NCBI GenBank assembly: GCA_964494325.1
Contig: CAZBTJ010000024.1
Location: forward strand, 1-50,706
Reading direction: 5' to 3'
DNA: 50,706 nucleotides
From: JAIPFM01 sp964494325
GTDB taxonomy: Bacteria; Planctomycetota; Phycisphaerae; Sedimentisphaerales; Anaerobacaceae
Positions 33,385-43,000 of this stretch are shown one piece after another. A program made the translations under genes and the position numbers. Numbering within the stretch: position 1 is the stretch's first letter; the number at the start of each line of letters is the position of its first letter. The notes under the pieces were generated by a model. That model was given only the letters and a program-made list of their open reading frames with translations. It was not told the DNA's origin and did not search any database.

Positions 33385-34066
33385 TCCGGCCTCCGGCCCA
33401 TTGATCCAATATCGTCTGTGCGGCGTGGCGAACTTCCATCCGTGCCTCCCTACGCTCGTGTCCCTGGGCCAATAGCCTGTCGTAGTTGGTTTCACGATGG
33501 CGAACATGGGCTGCCACGGCCAGATGGACAGCGTCTTCATCGAACTGCTTGGCTGCAGTAGACCGCCCCACGCGACCACTGTACTTGCGACAGGCATGTT
33601 CGGCAATGTCCTGTTCTCGACTGGCCGGACAAAAAGGAAATATCTCCCGAACGCGTGCGGCAAAACTCGCCACATACTCAATGTCCAGTTCCGCACGTTT
33701 CTCAGCCTCACGCGCCCTGCGTCTGGCCCGTACATCACTATCGGAAAGGCATTGCTTTTCGGCCTCCTGCAAACCCGTTTCTTCAACCAGGAGTCCTTGA
33801 CGTTCGTAATGCTTGCGTGCCCGACTCCACTTGAGTACCACGGCGCTGAGCTGGGAATTCTTACGTGCTCGGCGTGTTAAGGCGGCATCACCGGATGGTA
33901 GGAACACGAGGTGATCCAGATCCGCACAAACCAGGCACAAGGCCTTCTTGTCTTCCTGGAGTGTGATCCAGGCATGATGTCCCAATGCCTCGCCACATTC
34001 GCCGCATTCGGACTCGCGTGAAGAAATGAAGACCTTGATATCATGGGAAGGCTTTGTGGTTGTCAT
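33374..34066 (-). CDS. DUF2293 domain protein
   Basis: A protein of 230 residues from ATG 34066. The N-terminal part has two CxxC pairs (SECGECGEAL and ALCLVCADLD), a zinc-ribbon-like arrangement, followed by a basic coiled region (RARKHYERQGLLVEE, DVRARRRAREAEKRAELDIE). The C-terminal part is a DUF2293 domain: ARVREIFPFCPASREQDIAE, HACRKYSGRVGRSTAAKQFD, AVHLAVAAHVRHRETNYDRL. The domain is widespread but of unknown function. The last residues (AGGRNEV) are encoded inside a copy of repeat family B, so the original C-terminus may have been changed. It is upstream of the sigma-factor gene on the same strand but about 360 bases apart, so co-transcription is doubtful. Confidence 0.85.
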   Translation of the reverse strand: MTTTKPSHDIKVFISSRESECGECGEALGHHAWITLQEDKKALCLVCADLDHLVFLPSGDAALTRRARKNSQLSAVVLKWSRARKHYERQGLLVEETGLQEAEKQCLSDSDVRARRRAREAEKRAELDIEYVASFAARVREIFPFCPASREQDIAEHACRKYSGRVGRSTAAKQFDEDAVHLAVAAHVRHRETNYDRLLAQGHERREARMEVRHAAQTILDQWAGGRNEV

Positions 34067-34235
34067 ACGTTTATCTCCATGGTGGGTAAAAGTGAGTGCC
34101 TCTTAGCGAAAACTTACACACGTCCAGCTTCAACCTAGCCATATCTCATTGCTCCAAAATAAGACTTGATGTTTTATACACAGCGCGGCAGAATTATAGC
34201 CCGTGAGACCAGACCGGTCAAGCCTACAAGAATAA

Positions 34236-34435
34236 CAGATTTAACCGCGAATTTAGCGAATTATGCAAAAAACGCGGCCTCCTTTATCCGAAATATGACT
34301 GTGTAGCAGTGACCAACTTGATAAAGAATTGGCTGACCCTGTTTAAACAGCCCCACGAGTCGACTCTGTCATCTCGAGGCACCGAGAGATCTATAAAAAC
34401 AGCCCACGTAGTGGCTCAAAAGAGCTGATGACTGA
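34236..34435 (+). repeat. dispersed repeat family C, plus-oriented copy
   Basis: Contains TTAACCGCGAATTTAGCGAA plus TTATGC (34241-34266) and a core CTGTCATCTCGAGGCACCGA, GAGATCTATAAAAACAGCCC, ACGTAGTGGCTC (34366-34418). Both parts recur in order at 50291-50408 and 50521-50628, and inverted at 27425-27482. The flanks 34067-34235 and 34436-34751 hold no gene I can support. Confidence 0.6.
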
Positions 34436-34751
34436 AGGCTGAGAGCTATACCTGAATATGGGCGTTCCCCAAGGTGTAAACTGAAGCGTGGGATTATTTC
34501 AAAAAAGCAATGGCCAAAAACAAAGGCAGTATAAGAAAATGTTACAGATTACGGCATGACCCCATGTTTGCCATGTTTGCCCATGTTTGCCCTTTCCTGG
34601 CTCAGTACCTTCGCTCAAGCCGAAAAGCACGCAAAGAAACCAAAACTGATGGAGGTTATTTCATCCTTGATGGTGATCGCGGTAGCCTGTACAATTCAAT
34701 GGTCACATCGAAACAATAATCAACACGGCGCAGGTGTCCGGAAGGTATTGA

Positions 34752-36767
34752 ATGAATAAGCATAATATCTGTATTCGGTTGATATTTAGCCTCTTTGTGT
34801 GGCTGAATCTGGCTATGCCCCTGGGGGCACAACGGCAGATGGAAAACCTCACCCGGGGACTGGTGGCCGTCAAGCAGGCGGATGGTACAGTCTTTGTGGC
34901 CTGGCGTCTCTTCGGGACCGATCCTCAGGACCTTGCCTTCAATCTGTATCGTATCACCGATAACAGGGCACCAGTCAAAGTCAATAATACCCCCTTGTCC
35001 GGGGCCACTAACTTTGTGGACAGGCTTATCGAGTCTAATCGGGATATTCTGTATTTAATTCGCCCAGTTTTAAAGGGACAAGAGTTGGCCGCCTGCAAAC
35101 CCGTGCGCGCGTGGAAGCAGGATTATCTGGAGATTCCTATTCAGCCCATTGCCGGATATCGACCGGGTGACGCTTCGGTGGCCGATCTGGATGGTGATGG
35201 GGATTACGAGATTGTCCTGCATCAGTCTTCCCAGGCCCGTGACAATTCCCACCCCGGTATCACCGGGACGCCGGTATTTGATGCGTACGAGTTGGACGGC
35301 ACACATCTGTGGCGTATTGACTTAGGTCTCAATATTCGCGATGGCGAACATTACACGCAGTTTATGGTCTACGATCTGGACGGCGATGGCAGGGCAGAGA
35401 TGGCCTGCAAGACAGCCGATGGTACTCGGGATGGGCAAGGCAAGGTTCTGGGTGACAAGGATAAGGATTGGCGAATTCATAAAGAAGGTGATCGTACCCA
35501 CGGTCGAATCCTTGAGGGCCCTGAGTTTCTGACCATTTTCGACGGGCGCACCGGCGCGGCCCTAAAGACCGTTGATTATTTGCCCAATCGGTATCCCATC
35601 GATGGCTGGGGCGGTATTGGCGGCAACGGCGGTAATGACAATTACGGCAATCGCTGCGATCGTTTTCTGGCCTGTGTGGCCTATCTGGATGGCAAACGAC
35701 CCAGTCTGGTGATGTGTCGTGGTGTGTACGGACGCACTGTCATGGTGGCCTGGGATTGGCGCAATAGCCAGTTGACAAAACGCTGGGTATTTGATTCGGA
35801 GTCCAGTGCTCGCCCCTTTACAAATGCCTCGCCTTACTCGGGCATGGGTGGGCACTCGCTGTCCGTGGCCGATGTGGATGGAGACAGTCGGGACGAGATT
35901 GTGTATCACGCCATGGTGGTCGATGACAATGGCGAAGGACTTCACACATCCGGATTCCGGCACGGTGACGCCATGCATATCAGTGACATGGCCCCAGACC
36001 GGCCGGGCCTGGAGATCTTCACCATCCACGAAAACGAAGGCGCCACCGTACGCTTTCGGACGCCTGGTGCGGCCCTGCGTGACGCCCATACCGGGGACGT
36101 CATCTGGAAACAAAGCCCCGGTATCGATGTGGGTGCGGGATTGGCCGCTGATATTGACCCTCGGCATCGCGGCTATGAAATGTGGGGTGGACCTGGAGGG
36201 CTCCGCAATGTCCAGGGGCACGAGATTGGACCCAAGCCGCGTTCAACGCGCTGGGCCATCTGGTGGGACGGCGATTTACTCCGCGAATTGCTGAGTGGCT
36301 CTACAATCAACAAGTGGAATTGGGAAACGGGGCGTGAAGCCAAACTTTTCGATACCGGGCTCCGGGGCAGACGCAGCTACCCCTGTCTTGCAGGCGATAT
36401 CCTGGGCGACTGGCGTGAAGAATTACTGGTGCCGGGCCCGGACGGTAAGTCGCTGCGTCTCTACACCACCACGATCCCCACTGAACATCGGTTTTACACC
36501 TTGATGCATGATCCGCAATACCGACTGGCCATGGCCTGGCAAAATGTGGTCTATAACAAGCCGCCTCATCCGGGTTTCTTTCTGGGTCACGGGATGAATC
36601 CGGCACCAAGGCCGAATATCAATCTCATCGGCAAGGGGGATGCCATTGCCCGTGTGAAGCTGTATGATCCTACCATCGGAATCACCCCAATAAAAATCCT
36701 CACCGGCGTACGTTCGGTTTCATTGACCTTGAGTGACCACCCCGTCATTCTTGAGCTATCTCAATAG
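34752..36767 (+). CDS. secreted rhamnogalacturonan lyase, polysaccharide lyase family 11
   Basis: A protein of 671 residues, a usual length for PL11, with GGAAGG upstream and a signal peptide (ICIRLIFSLFVWLNLAMPLG). PL11 features run through the sequence: RQMENLTRGLVAVKQADGTV at the start, FVAWRLFGTDPQDLAFNLYR, the calcium-loop segments VADLDGDGDYEIVLH and MVYDLDGDGRAEMACKTADG, then GNDNYGNRCDRFLACVAYLD, LVMCRGVYGRTVMVAWDWRN, GGHSLSVADVDGDSRDEIVY and GAGLAADIDPRHRGYEMWGG. The ending IPTEHRFYTLMHDPQYRLAM and GFFLGHGM is also typical. The family forms an eight-bladed propeller that cleaves the rhamnose-galacturonate backbone of pectin by beta-elimination and needs calcium. It is the clearest substrate clue in the window: rhamnose/uronate polysaccharide. 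The following genes probably act with it. Confidence 0.95.
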   Translation: MNKHNICIRLIFSLFVWLNLAMPLGAQRQMENLTRGLVAVKQADGTVFVAWRLFGTDPQDLAFNLYRITDNRAPVKVNNTPLSGATNFVDRLIESNRDILYLIRPVLKGQELAACKPVRAWKQDYLEIPIQPIAGYRPGDASVADLDGDGDYEIVLHQSSQARDNSHPGITGTPVFDAYELDGTHLWRIDLGLNIRDGEHYTQFMVYDLDGDGRAEMACKTADGTRDGQGKVLGDKDKDWRIHKEGDRTHGRILEGPEFLTIFDGRTGAALKTVDYLPNRYPIDGWGGIGGNGGNDNYGNRCDRFLACVAYLDGKRPSLVMCRGVYGRTVMVAWDWRNSQLTKRWVFDSESSARPFTNASPYSGMGGHSLSVADVDGDSRDEIVYHAMVVDDNGEGLHTSGFRHGDAMHISDMAPDRPGLEIFTIHENEGATVRFRTPGAALRDAHTGDVIWKQSPGIDVGAGLAADIDPRHRGYEMWGGPGGLRNVQGHEIGPKPRSTRWAIWWDGDLLRELLSGSTINKWNWETGREAKLFDTGLRGRRSYPCLAGDILGDWREELLVPGPDGKSLRLYTTTIPTEHRFYTLMHDPQYRLAMAWQNVVYNKPPHPGFFLGHGMNPAPRPNINLIGKGDAIARVKLYDPTIGITPIKILTGVRSVSLTLSDHPVILELSQ

Positions 36768-36912
36768 GTAGAAGAGGAGTGTTTTTGAAGCTTTCGCACG
36801 TTATGTTTCTTGCTGTGCTTCACTACATCTTTGTCAAGGCAACAACGCACCTCTGGCAATCCGTGTCAGAATTGAATCGTAGTATTAATAGGCCGATTAT
36901 GCGGGAGTATAC

Positions 36913-38603
36913 ATGAAAAACAATGGAGTCTTCTCATTCTTACATTCTCTTGCCTTACTTGCGGCACTTCTGACGTGGGTGGATGTTGGCTCAGGCGGTT
37001 CGTTATTCGAAAATCAAAAATCAAAAATCCGCAATTGGCAGCCTCTGGGACTGTCCGGTGGCGGGGGCATGTTCAGTCCTGCCATCTCGCCGGTTGACCC
37101 GAATTTGATGATGGTCAACTGCGACATGAGTGCCGCCTATATCTCCGAAGACGGCGGTCACCACTGGCGCATGATTCATCAGGCTCAGTTACGCACCGAT
37201 ACCCAATGTCGGCCAGGCTTTCATCCTTTCCATGCCAACGTTATTTACGCCTCCTCCCAGGGGCGACTGAAGATCAGCCACGATCGTGGGAGAACCTTCG
37301 CGCGCATTGGCAACCTTACTGATTCCTTGTCCGGCGAGATCGCGATCGATCCAACTGACCCGCGTATCATGCTGGTGGGTACGTGCAACGGCAGGTGCCA
37401 TGTGTCACGTGATTCGGGTGTCACCTGGGTCCCTTGTCCGGGTCCTCAGGGCCGAGTGATCGGATTCCATTTTGCACGTAGAGACAATGAACGTATAATG
37501 TTTGCTGCCACGGAACAGGGCATCTGGCGATCTAACGACGGCGGTGTGACCTGGACTGCGAGTACGAGTGGATTGCCGTGGAAGGAGATCAAGGGTTTCG
37601 GTGGAGGCTCTTGTGTGACGGGTATCATGCTCTACTGCACCGTGATGAGCAAGCTGGAAAATGGCACGCTGCGCGGGGGTATCTATCGTTCCCGGGATCT
37701 CGGACAGACTTGGCAGTTGGCCATGGGTCGCGGGATCAATGTGGATACGATCCAGGTCGACAAGTGGTCTTTTGGCCCCATTTCTCAGTACAAGCAGGTT
37801 CTGGTCTCGGACGCCCGGCCCCTGACCCTGTACGTGACGAATACAAGCACCGGCTTTCATCCGCCCCATCATGAGACCGTCTACCGCAGTGACAATGGTG
37901 GAGACACCTGGCGTGCGACGTTTTTTCAGGACCCGCGGTTTGCCGAGTACAACGTGGCGCCCAATTACGTTACGGCTTCGGCAGGGCAGTCGTACAAAGG
38001 TGGCGAGCCGCCCTTTGACGCGGCAATTTGCAATAGCGATCCCAACCGATTTCTCCTGGTGTGGAGCCAATCCTACCTGACGCACAACGGGGGCAATACG
38101 TGGTTCAATGGTGATACCTATTCTGCATCAGGGCAGAAGTCACGGCCGGGCAGCCCATGGGCATGTACCGGCCTGGTCGTCACCACAACGTGGAACTGTA
38201 TCCCAAGGACTTTTCTGTTCACCCGGAGAATAGCCACGTCCTTCTGGTGGGGACGTGCGACGCAGGCAGGGGCGATCAATCCGGCGGCCTCTACCGCACA
38301 CAGGACGGCGGCCAGACTTGGCAACGTATCGGACGGCAGGCCCAACAGACGTTCGGAGGCTATTTTCACCCGACCCATGAAGAATGGATTTATATGACAC
38401 TCACCGAAGGTGCTACAGGCGCGGGCCTGTGGCTTTCCCAGGACGACGGCCGCACCTGGCAGGCGTTCAATGGTCTGCCCTTTTCAAATATCCAGCGCGT
38501 TACATTCGATCCTACAGACGACACTCAGATCACCGTCACCACCTTCGGAGGCAGTGTCTGGCGGGGGCCGACTGTACCACAGCAAGGAGACGTAAGCAGA
38601 TGA
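36913..38603 (+). pseudogene. secreted Asp-box (sialidase/GH74-like) propeller gene with a frameshift
   Basis: ATG 36913 (GGGAG upstream) begins a signal peptide and a propeller with repeated Asp boxes: SEDGGHHWR, SHDRGRTFA, SRDSGVTWV, SNDGGVTWT, SRDLGQTWQ, SDNGGDTWR and THNGGNTWF. After GLVVTTTWN (about 38194) the frame goes off; its continuation to 38397 is not propeller-like. One frame over, from about 38192, the protein continues LYPKDFSVHPENSHVLLVGT with TQDGGQTWQR and SQDDGRTWQA to TGA 38601-38603. A single missing base near 38191-38195 explains this. The whole gene would encode about 560 residues of GH74-like or sortilin-like propeller, following the PL11 gene. Whether the shift is real or a sequencing error is open. 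Confidence 0.8.
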
Positions 38604-38654
38604 GCGTGATCCAGCGACGGCCAGGTATGTTAATGAAAATTTGTTGAGGTGTTT

Positions 38655-41018
38655 ATGAGTAAGTGCATTATTAAGAAACGTATCGCTGACCGTAAGATGC
38701 TGGTCCTGTGCATTGTGACCGGCTTGATCCTCATGGTACAGACCACAGCAATGGCATCGCAGGGGGCCTCAGATGTCACCATCCCTCGGTATGCCACGGT
38801 TGAGTCGCTGAGGTCGCTTCCCAGTCTTCAAGAAGGCGTATTGGTAGAGACAGCGGGTTTCCATGCGCCGGGAGACGGCGGGGATGCACTATATCGCATC
38901 GAGAAACTCACTGACGACTTGCAGCCGAACGGGGGCGATGTCATTCTCCTCAAGCCCGGGCTGGCAGCCATCCTCCTGGAACGTGAAGCGGTGAACTACA
39001 GGATGTTCGGTGCGGTTTCAGACAGCCAGAATGACGATGGTGTTCAGATCAAGCTGGCCCATGAATACGCCAGTCGGCATCGTATCCCCGTGATCAATCT
39101 AAGCGGTGAGTTTTGGATTAAACAAGCCAACAACATCATTATTACGACCAATGTGCACTGGGGCAACAGCACGTTTCACATTGACGAGAGGTTTAACCAT
39201 CGGCGGTTCCCCCGTTTTGTGGTACTCAATGATGAGCCTACGGAGACCCTCGAACTCGATGAAGATCTGAAAGCAGCCCTCATCAAGAAGATTCGTCCCG
39301 GCGTACAGATCATAGACGAGCTGGCGCCCTATGCAGGCCATCTTGTCACGGTATCCGATGCGGGGGATCGCATTGGCATCCGGGCAGGTAACTACTCTAA
39401 ACGTGGATGGGCGCGTGAAGAATTATTCTACGTGGAAGAGGAGGGGCGTATTATTGGGGATATTGCCTGGGCGTTCAAGGACTTGACATTGGTGAAGGCC
39501 ACGCCCTGCAACAAGGTTTATCTTATCATTGAAGGCGGCGGGTTCCGATTTTCGGGTGACACGCCGGTTGGGGACTCCAAGGGCTACCACCATCACGGCA
39601 TTTCCATACAACGTAGTCGGACCATTGTTCGTGAGCAGTGGATGGGCTTGGAAGAAGGTTGTTCGGATGACTCCATGGAGCCCCGGTGTGGATTCTATGT
39701 GTTGAGTGGTGTCTATGACGTCACGCTCGAGAACATTCGGGCCATGCCCTGGGAGAAGAACCGTCGCGATCCTTCCAAGGTGGTTGCCCACGGTACGTAT
39801 GGTATCGGCGGCTCGCGCATGCTGAACTGTACGTTCCGTAATCTCACCGCTGAAGGGGGCTGGGTGGCTTGGGGTGTCTTCGGCACAAATCTCAACAAGG
39901 ATTTTCGCCTTGAGAACTGCCGTCTCAATCGGGTTGACGTCCATTTCCACTGCTGGAACCTATACATCAGCAACTGCACCATCGGCTTCAAGGGCATCTC
40001 TGTCACTGGAGGCGGCGACCTCTTTGTGGAGGATACAACACGCCACGGCAATAGTTTTATCAGCTTTCGTCGTGACTACGGCGCCAAATGGGACGGGCGC
40101 ATACGGCTTCGTAGCTGCACACTGAAGCCGACCAATAATGGCACGGTCTCCGTGTTAAACCACCGTATGGCAGACTTTGATTATAAGTATCCCATCGGCT
40201 TTGCCCGCAGTGTCACGATCAAAGACATGCTTATCGACTACAGCGCAGCACCCAAGTCCACAGCCCCATGCTGGCTGATGGACATCGTGCCTTTTTCCAG
40301 GACCAAGACAGGCTCGCGTCTGTTCTTTCCAAATCGCATTGAATTCGAAGACATCAGAGTAGAGGGACGGGCGCAGGGCGTTCGTCTTGTTCGTCTGCCC
40401 AAGCCACAGCACTATTACCTGCGTCAACAAGGCGCCTATGATGGAAGCAGACTGAAGACAAATTGTACGCTGGTCGTGGACAACGTCCAGCTCGAAAAGA
40501 TGGTTCCAGAGGCACCTGATGACACCGACCGGGTACATCTCTTGATCGGCGGGACGCAAGCCACTGACCCGGCCGATCAGTTCTCTCTCTTTCCTGAGAT
40601 CCGCTTCACCGAGTGCGATGATATCAGTGTCTATCTGGGACATGCCGTTGGCAGTGTGTTCTTTGATCGGTGTTCGCTGAATACTGTCACTGCTCCGGGG
40701 CTGCGCGGCGAACTGGTGTTTCGGGACTGCCGGTTCCAGCCCAATGTGCAGGCCATCAAGGGTAACCTTTACCAGCTGGAGAGCACCTTGGGCACGCGAT
40801 TTACGAATTGTACGATTCATGCCCCAATCGTAAATGGCAAGGTGAATCCAGACTTGGTGAACCGCAGCGGCATTGTGGAGATCAACGAATCTGTTCTACA
40901 TTACCATCTCAACACAGCGTTGGGGAATGGGATCCTGGATCACTACCAACGTCAGGGCACGAGACTAGATTCCGATTTTATTGGAATGCTGAAGATGCAC
41001 CACGGGATGGAAGAATGA
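38655..41018 (+). CDS. secreted right-handed beta-helix protein (pectate-lyase-like fold)
   Basis: ATG 38655 (GAGGTG upstream) gives 787 residues with a signal peptide ending near MASQGA. Residues 35-110 resemble the front of pectate lyase 3-type proteins (YATVESLRSLPSLQEGVLVE, GDGGDALYRI, NYRMFGAVSDSQNDDGVQIK), the usual capping segment with the FGAxxDxxxDD motif. From about 330 onward, beta-helix coils recur (LENIRAMPWE, LNCTFRNLTAEGGWVAWGVF, LENCRLNRVDVHFHCWNLYI, ISNCTIGFKGISVTGG, FRDCRFQPNVQAIKG). Such proteins are polysaccharide lyases or hydrolases or phage-type depolymerase folds. The active site cannot be fixed from sequence alone. Position after PL11 and the propeller supports a role in pectin-like glycan breakdown. 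Confidence 0.8.
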   Translation: MSKCIIKKRIADRKMLVLCIVTGLILMVQTTAMASQGASDVTIPRYATVESLRSLPSLQEGVLVETAGFHAPGDGGDALYRIEKLTDDLQPNGGDVILLKPGLAAILLEREAVNYRMFGAVSDSQNDDGVQIKLAHEYASRHRIPVINLSGEFWIKQANNIIITTNVHWGNSTFHIDERFNHRRFPRFVVLNDEPTETLELDEDLKAALIKKIRPGVQIIDELAPYAGHLVTVSDAGDRIGIRAGNYSKRGWAREELFYVEEEGRIIGDIAWAFKDLTLVKATPCNKVYLIIEGGGFRFSGDTPVGDSKGYHHHGISIQRSRTIVREQWMGLEEGCSDDSMEPRCGFYVLSGVYDVTLENIRAMPWEKNRRDPSKVVAHGTYGIGGSRMLNCTFRNLTAEGGWVAWGVFGTNLNKDFRLENCRLNRVDVHFHCWNLYISNCTIGFKGISVTGGGDLFVEDTTRHGNSFISFRRDYGAKWDGRIRLRSCTLKPTNNGTVSVLNHRMADFDYKYPIGFARSVTIKDMLIDYSAAPKSTAPCWLMDIVPFSRTKTGSRLFFPNRIEFEDIRVEGRAQGVRLVRLPKPQHYYLRQQGAYDGSRLKTNCTLVVDNVQLEKMVPEAPDDTDRVHLLIGGTQATDPADQFSLFPEIRFTECDDISVYLGHAVGSVFFDRCSLNTVTAPGLRGELVFRDCRFQPNVQAIKGNLYQLESTLGTRFTNCTIHAPIVNGKVNPDLVNRSGIVEINESVLHYHLNTALGNGILDHYQRQGTRLDSDFIGMLKMHHGMEE

Positions 41019-41131
41019 CCACTCATCATTATGATGTGGCGCAGGCAAACCAGCAATAAATATCGATTTTGCATATCGTACCTGCTCTCCAGAGTCAATT
41101 TAACCCATTATCGCAAGGGGGCGGCTCGCAT

Positions 41132-41300
41132 GAATTGATACCGGGGAATTTTCAGGCATGGGGTTAGACAGGGCGACGATGTCGAGACCGGGGGCAGTCT
41201 TAACACACTTTGGCTGGATGGTCATGTAAGCCGCATAAAGGAAACCACCGGACCCGGTGTCCTCAAACGCTGGTACGATCCATTGGGGGAAAATCCCTAG
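41132..41300 (+). pseudogene. C-terminal fragment of a type II secretion pseudopilin (H-X9-DG type)
   Basis: A stop-free stretch encodes YRGIFRHGVRQGDDVETGGS, then LNTLWLDGHVSRIKETTGPG and VLKRWYDPLGENP before TAG 41298-41300. The pattern RHG...LNTLWLDGHV...RWYDPLGE is the tail of the DUF1559-like pseudopilins with a processing-associated H-X9-DG motif that are abundant in planctomycetes and lentisphaeres. The N-terminal methylation motif and helix are absent and a TGA precedes the fragment. It follows the beta-helix gene by about 110 bases. Confidence 0.6.
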
Positions 41301-41624
41301 CAGACCCAACTTAACACGGGCATCCCCTCTGATCGTAACGAGGGCAGTGTGGATGGCTATCACTGCTGGGCCGAGTTTTATGCGGACGGCAAGTGGTGGC
41401 CTGTTGACATCAGTGAGGGTGACAAGTATTCCAGTCTGGCCACATACTACTTTGGTCACCATCCGGCAAATCGCTTCGAACTGAGCCACGGACGTGACTT
41501 GGTGGTTGATCCCCTCACTGCATCCGGGCCGATCAATTTCCTGGCGTATCCCGTGCTTGAAGTGGATGGAAAGCCCGCTAAGGCGGAGGTTACTTTTTCG
41601 TTTGTCCGTCAGTCGGCTCTTTAG
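41301..41624 (+). pseudogene. C-terminal half of a transglutaminase-like protein
   Basis: Directly after the pseudopilin stop the same frame continues to TAG 41622-41624. It includes SDRNEGSVDGYHCWAEFYAD, GKWWPVDISEGDKYSSLATY, YFGHHPANRFELSHGRDLVV and NFLAYPVLEVDGKPA. YHCWAEFYADGKWWPVDIS carries the catalytic His and Asp of the bacterial transglutaminase (SLEI/papain-like) fold. The preceding domain with the catalytic Cys is missing. An internal ATG (41349) is not a credible start, so this is a dead remainder. Its 3' end lies 18 bases from the convergent oxidoreductase gene. Confidence 0.65.
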
Positions 41625-41641
41625 TCCCTTCTTGGTTTGAA

Positions 41642-42976
41642 CTACAGATGATACGGATGCCGTTGCGGCGTGCCGAGAAGCCGGTTGGCTTGGTCGTCAC
41701 CCACGATAATTTGTTTCTGTCCGTCAAAGACCAGCTTGCGGCCGAGCACATAGCTAAGGTTGCCCAGGATGCAAAGGATGGCCGTGCGGTGGGCGATCTC
41801 GATGTCCACGTTGGGCAGGTGATCGGGTGTTTTGATCGCCTTGAGCCATTCGCCCATATGGTTCATTCCGAAGTCGTCAAAGAGCCCTGGTGTGTAGGGA
41901 TCGAAACCGCTGGCCCCCGGTTCAAACGCGATCGCCTCGGGTTCGGCCCACTTGCGTGCGCCTTCCCATTCCAGCAGCAGCTTGCCTTCGTCGCCGTAGA
42001 ACATCTGTCCAAATTCCGTTTTGCCGGTCTTACGACCGGGTTGGCTCCAGATGAGCGTCCAGTCCGGGTCCTTGAAACTGTAGGTGATGTCGATCTTTGG
42101 CGGGCAGTCCCAGAGTCCCATGGGGGGCGGTGTGCCGGTGGCCTCGACCGTGAACGATGTCTGTTGATCGGCGTTCAGGCACCAGAGGATGGCGCTAAAC
42201 TGATGGGCACCGCGATCCCGGATTTGGCCGCCGCCAGACTCCATGAGCCAGCGGAATGTGCCGGGGCAGTATCGCGGATTGTAGGGGCGCCATCGTAGCG
42301 GCCCAAGCCACATGTCCCAGTCGAGTTGGGGCGGCGGGGCACAGTCGGCCACCGGATTCTTGTCATAGGGTGTTTCATAGTGCCAGCAGTCGACCTTGGT
42401 GACCCGGCCAATGAGTCCATTGCGAATGGCGCGGCACGTGTAGTATGCGGGTTTGCCGCTGCGTCCCTGGGCACCCACCTGGACTTTGCATCCGTGTTTG
42501 CGTGCTGCGTCCACCATGGCCTGACCTTCACGTACGGTCACGGAAGACGGCTTTTCCACATACACGTGTTTGCCGGTTTCGCAGGCATGAACCGTCTGAA
42601 CGGCATGCCAGTGATCGGGGGTGGCGATGACCACGGCGTCGATGTCCTGACGCAGCAGCAGACGCCGGTAGTCTGCATACGCTTTTACCTGGGCGCCGGC
42701 ATCCGCACATTTCTTTACCGCGCTACCCAATCGGTTGGAATCAACGTCACTGACGGCCAAGACTTCGGTTTGTCCCAGTTCTCGAAACTTCAATCCCCGG
42801 CCGAGGTGTCCGCCGCCCATGCCGCCGACACCGATAAAACCGAGTGTGATCCGTTCATTGGCACCGGGTCGACCGGCTGAGGCCAGGACTCTCGAAGGGA
42901 TGATGTAAGGCATGGCAAATGTGGCGGTTGCGCCTGCCAGGAAATCACGGCGTTTGATCATAGGGTTCGAGTTCAT
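41642..42976 (-). CDS. Tat-exported Gfo/Idh/MocA oxidoreductase
   Basis: A protein of 444 residues from ATG 42976, with GGAG about 7 bases upstream. The leader is twin-arginine (MIKRRDFLAGATATFAMPYI). The Rossmann domain shows ITLGFIGVGGMGGGH (44-57), VLAVSDVDS, VVIATPDHWHAVQ and the family motif VEKPSS (Glu141-Lys142-Pro143). The second domain includes GRVTKVDCWHYETP, DWDMWLGPLRWRPYNPRYCP, RWLMESGGGQIRDRGAHQFS. These exported, NAD(P)-carrying oxidoreductases are expanded in planctomycetes and related phyla and are thought to oxidise or epimerise sugars, sometimes by C3-oxidation. The exact sugar is unknown. It follows the HEAT-repeat gene by 24 bases on the same strand, an apparent operon. 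Confidence 0.93.
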   Translation of the reverse strand: MNSNPMIKRRDFLAGATATFAMPYIIPSRVLASAGRPGANERITLGFIGVGGMGGGHLGRGLKFRELGQTEVLAVSDVDSNRLGSAVKKCADAGAQVKAYADYRRLLLRQDIDAVVIATPDHWHAVQTVHACETGKHVYVEKPSSVTVREGQAMVDAARKHGCKVQVGAQGRSGKPAYYTCRAIRNGLIGRVTKVDCWHYETPYDKNPVADCAPPPQLDWDMWLGPLRWRPYNPRYCPGTFRWLMESGGGQIRDRGAHQFSAILWCLNADQQTSFTVEATGTPPPMGLWDCPPKIDITYSFKDPDWTLIWSQPGRKTGKTEFGQMFYGDEGKLLLEWEGARKWAEPEAIAFEPGASGFDPYTPGLFDDFGMNHMGEWLKAIKTPDHLPNVDIEIAHRTAILCILGNLSYVLGRKLVFDGQKQIIVGDDQANRLLGTPQRHPYHL

Positions 42977-43000
42977 CGGGCATCTCCGTTCTTTGCGGGA

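Noticed and set aside
34562..34591. Three tandem copies of CATGTTTGCC
   Set aside because: Too short and isolated; probably a simple local duplication.
34510..34759. Two overlapping small frames before the PL11 gene, one with a pilin-like hydrophobic stretch (LMEVISSLMVIAVACTIQW)
   Set aside because: No ribosome-binding site, the two frames compete, and the pilin resemblance lacks the GFTL processing site; it may be a degraded pseudopilin start but cannot be supported.
35562..36221. 219-codon minus-strand frame inside the PL11 gene
   Set aside because: Shadow of a well-recognised lyase; rich in His/Gly/Ile without domain features.
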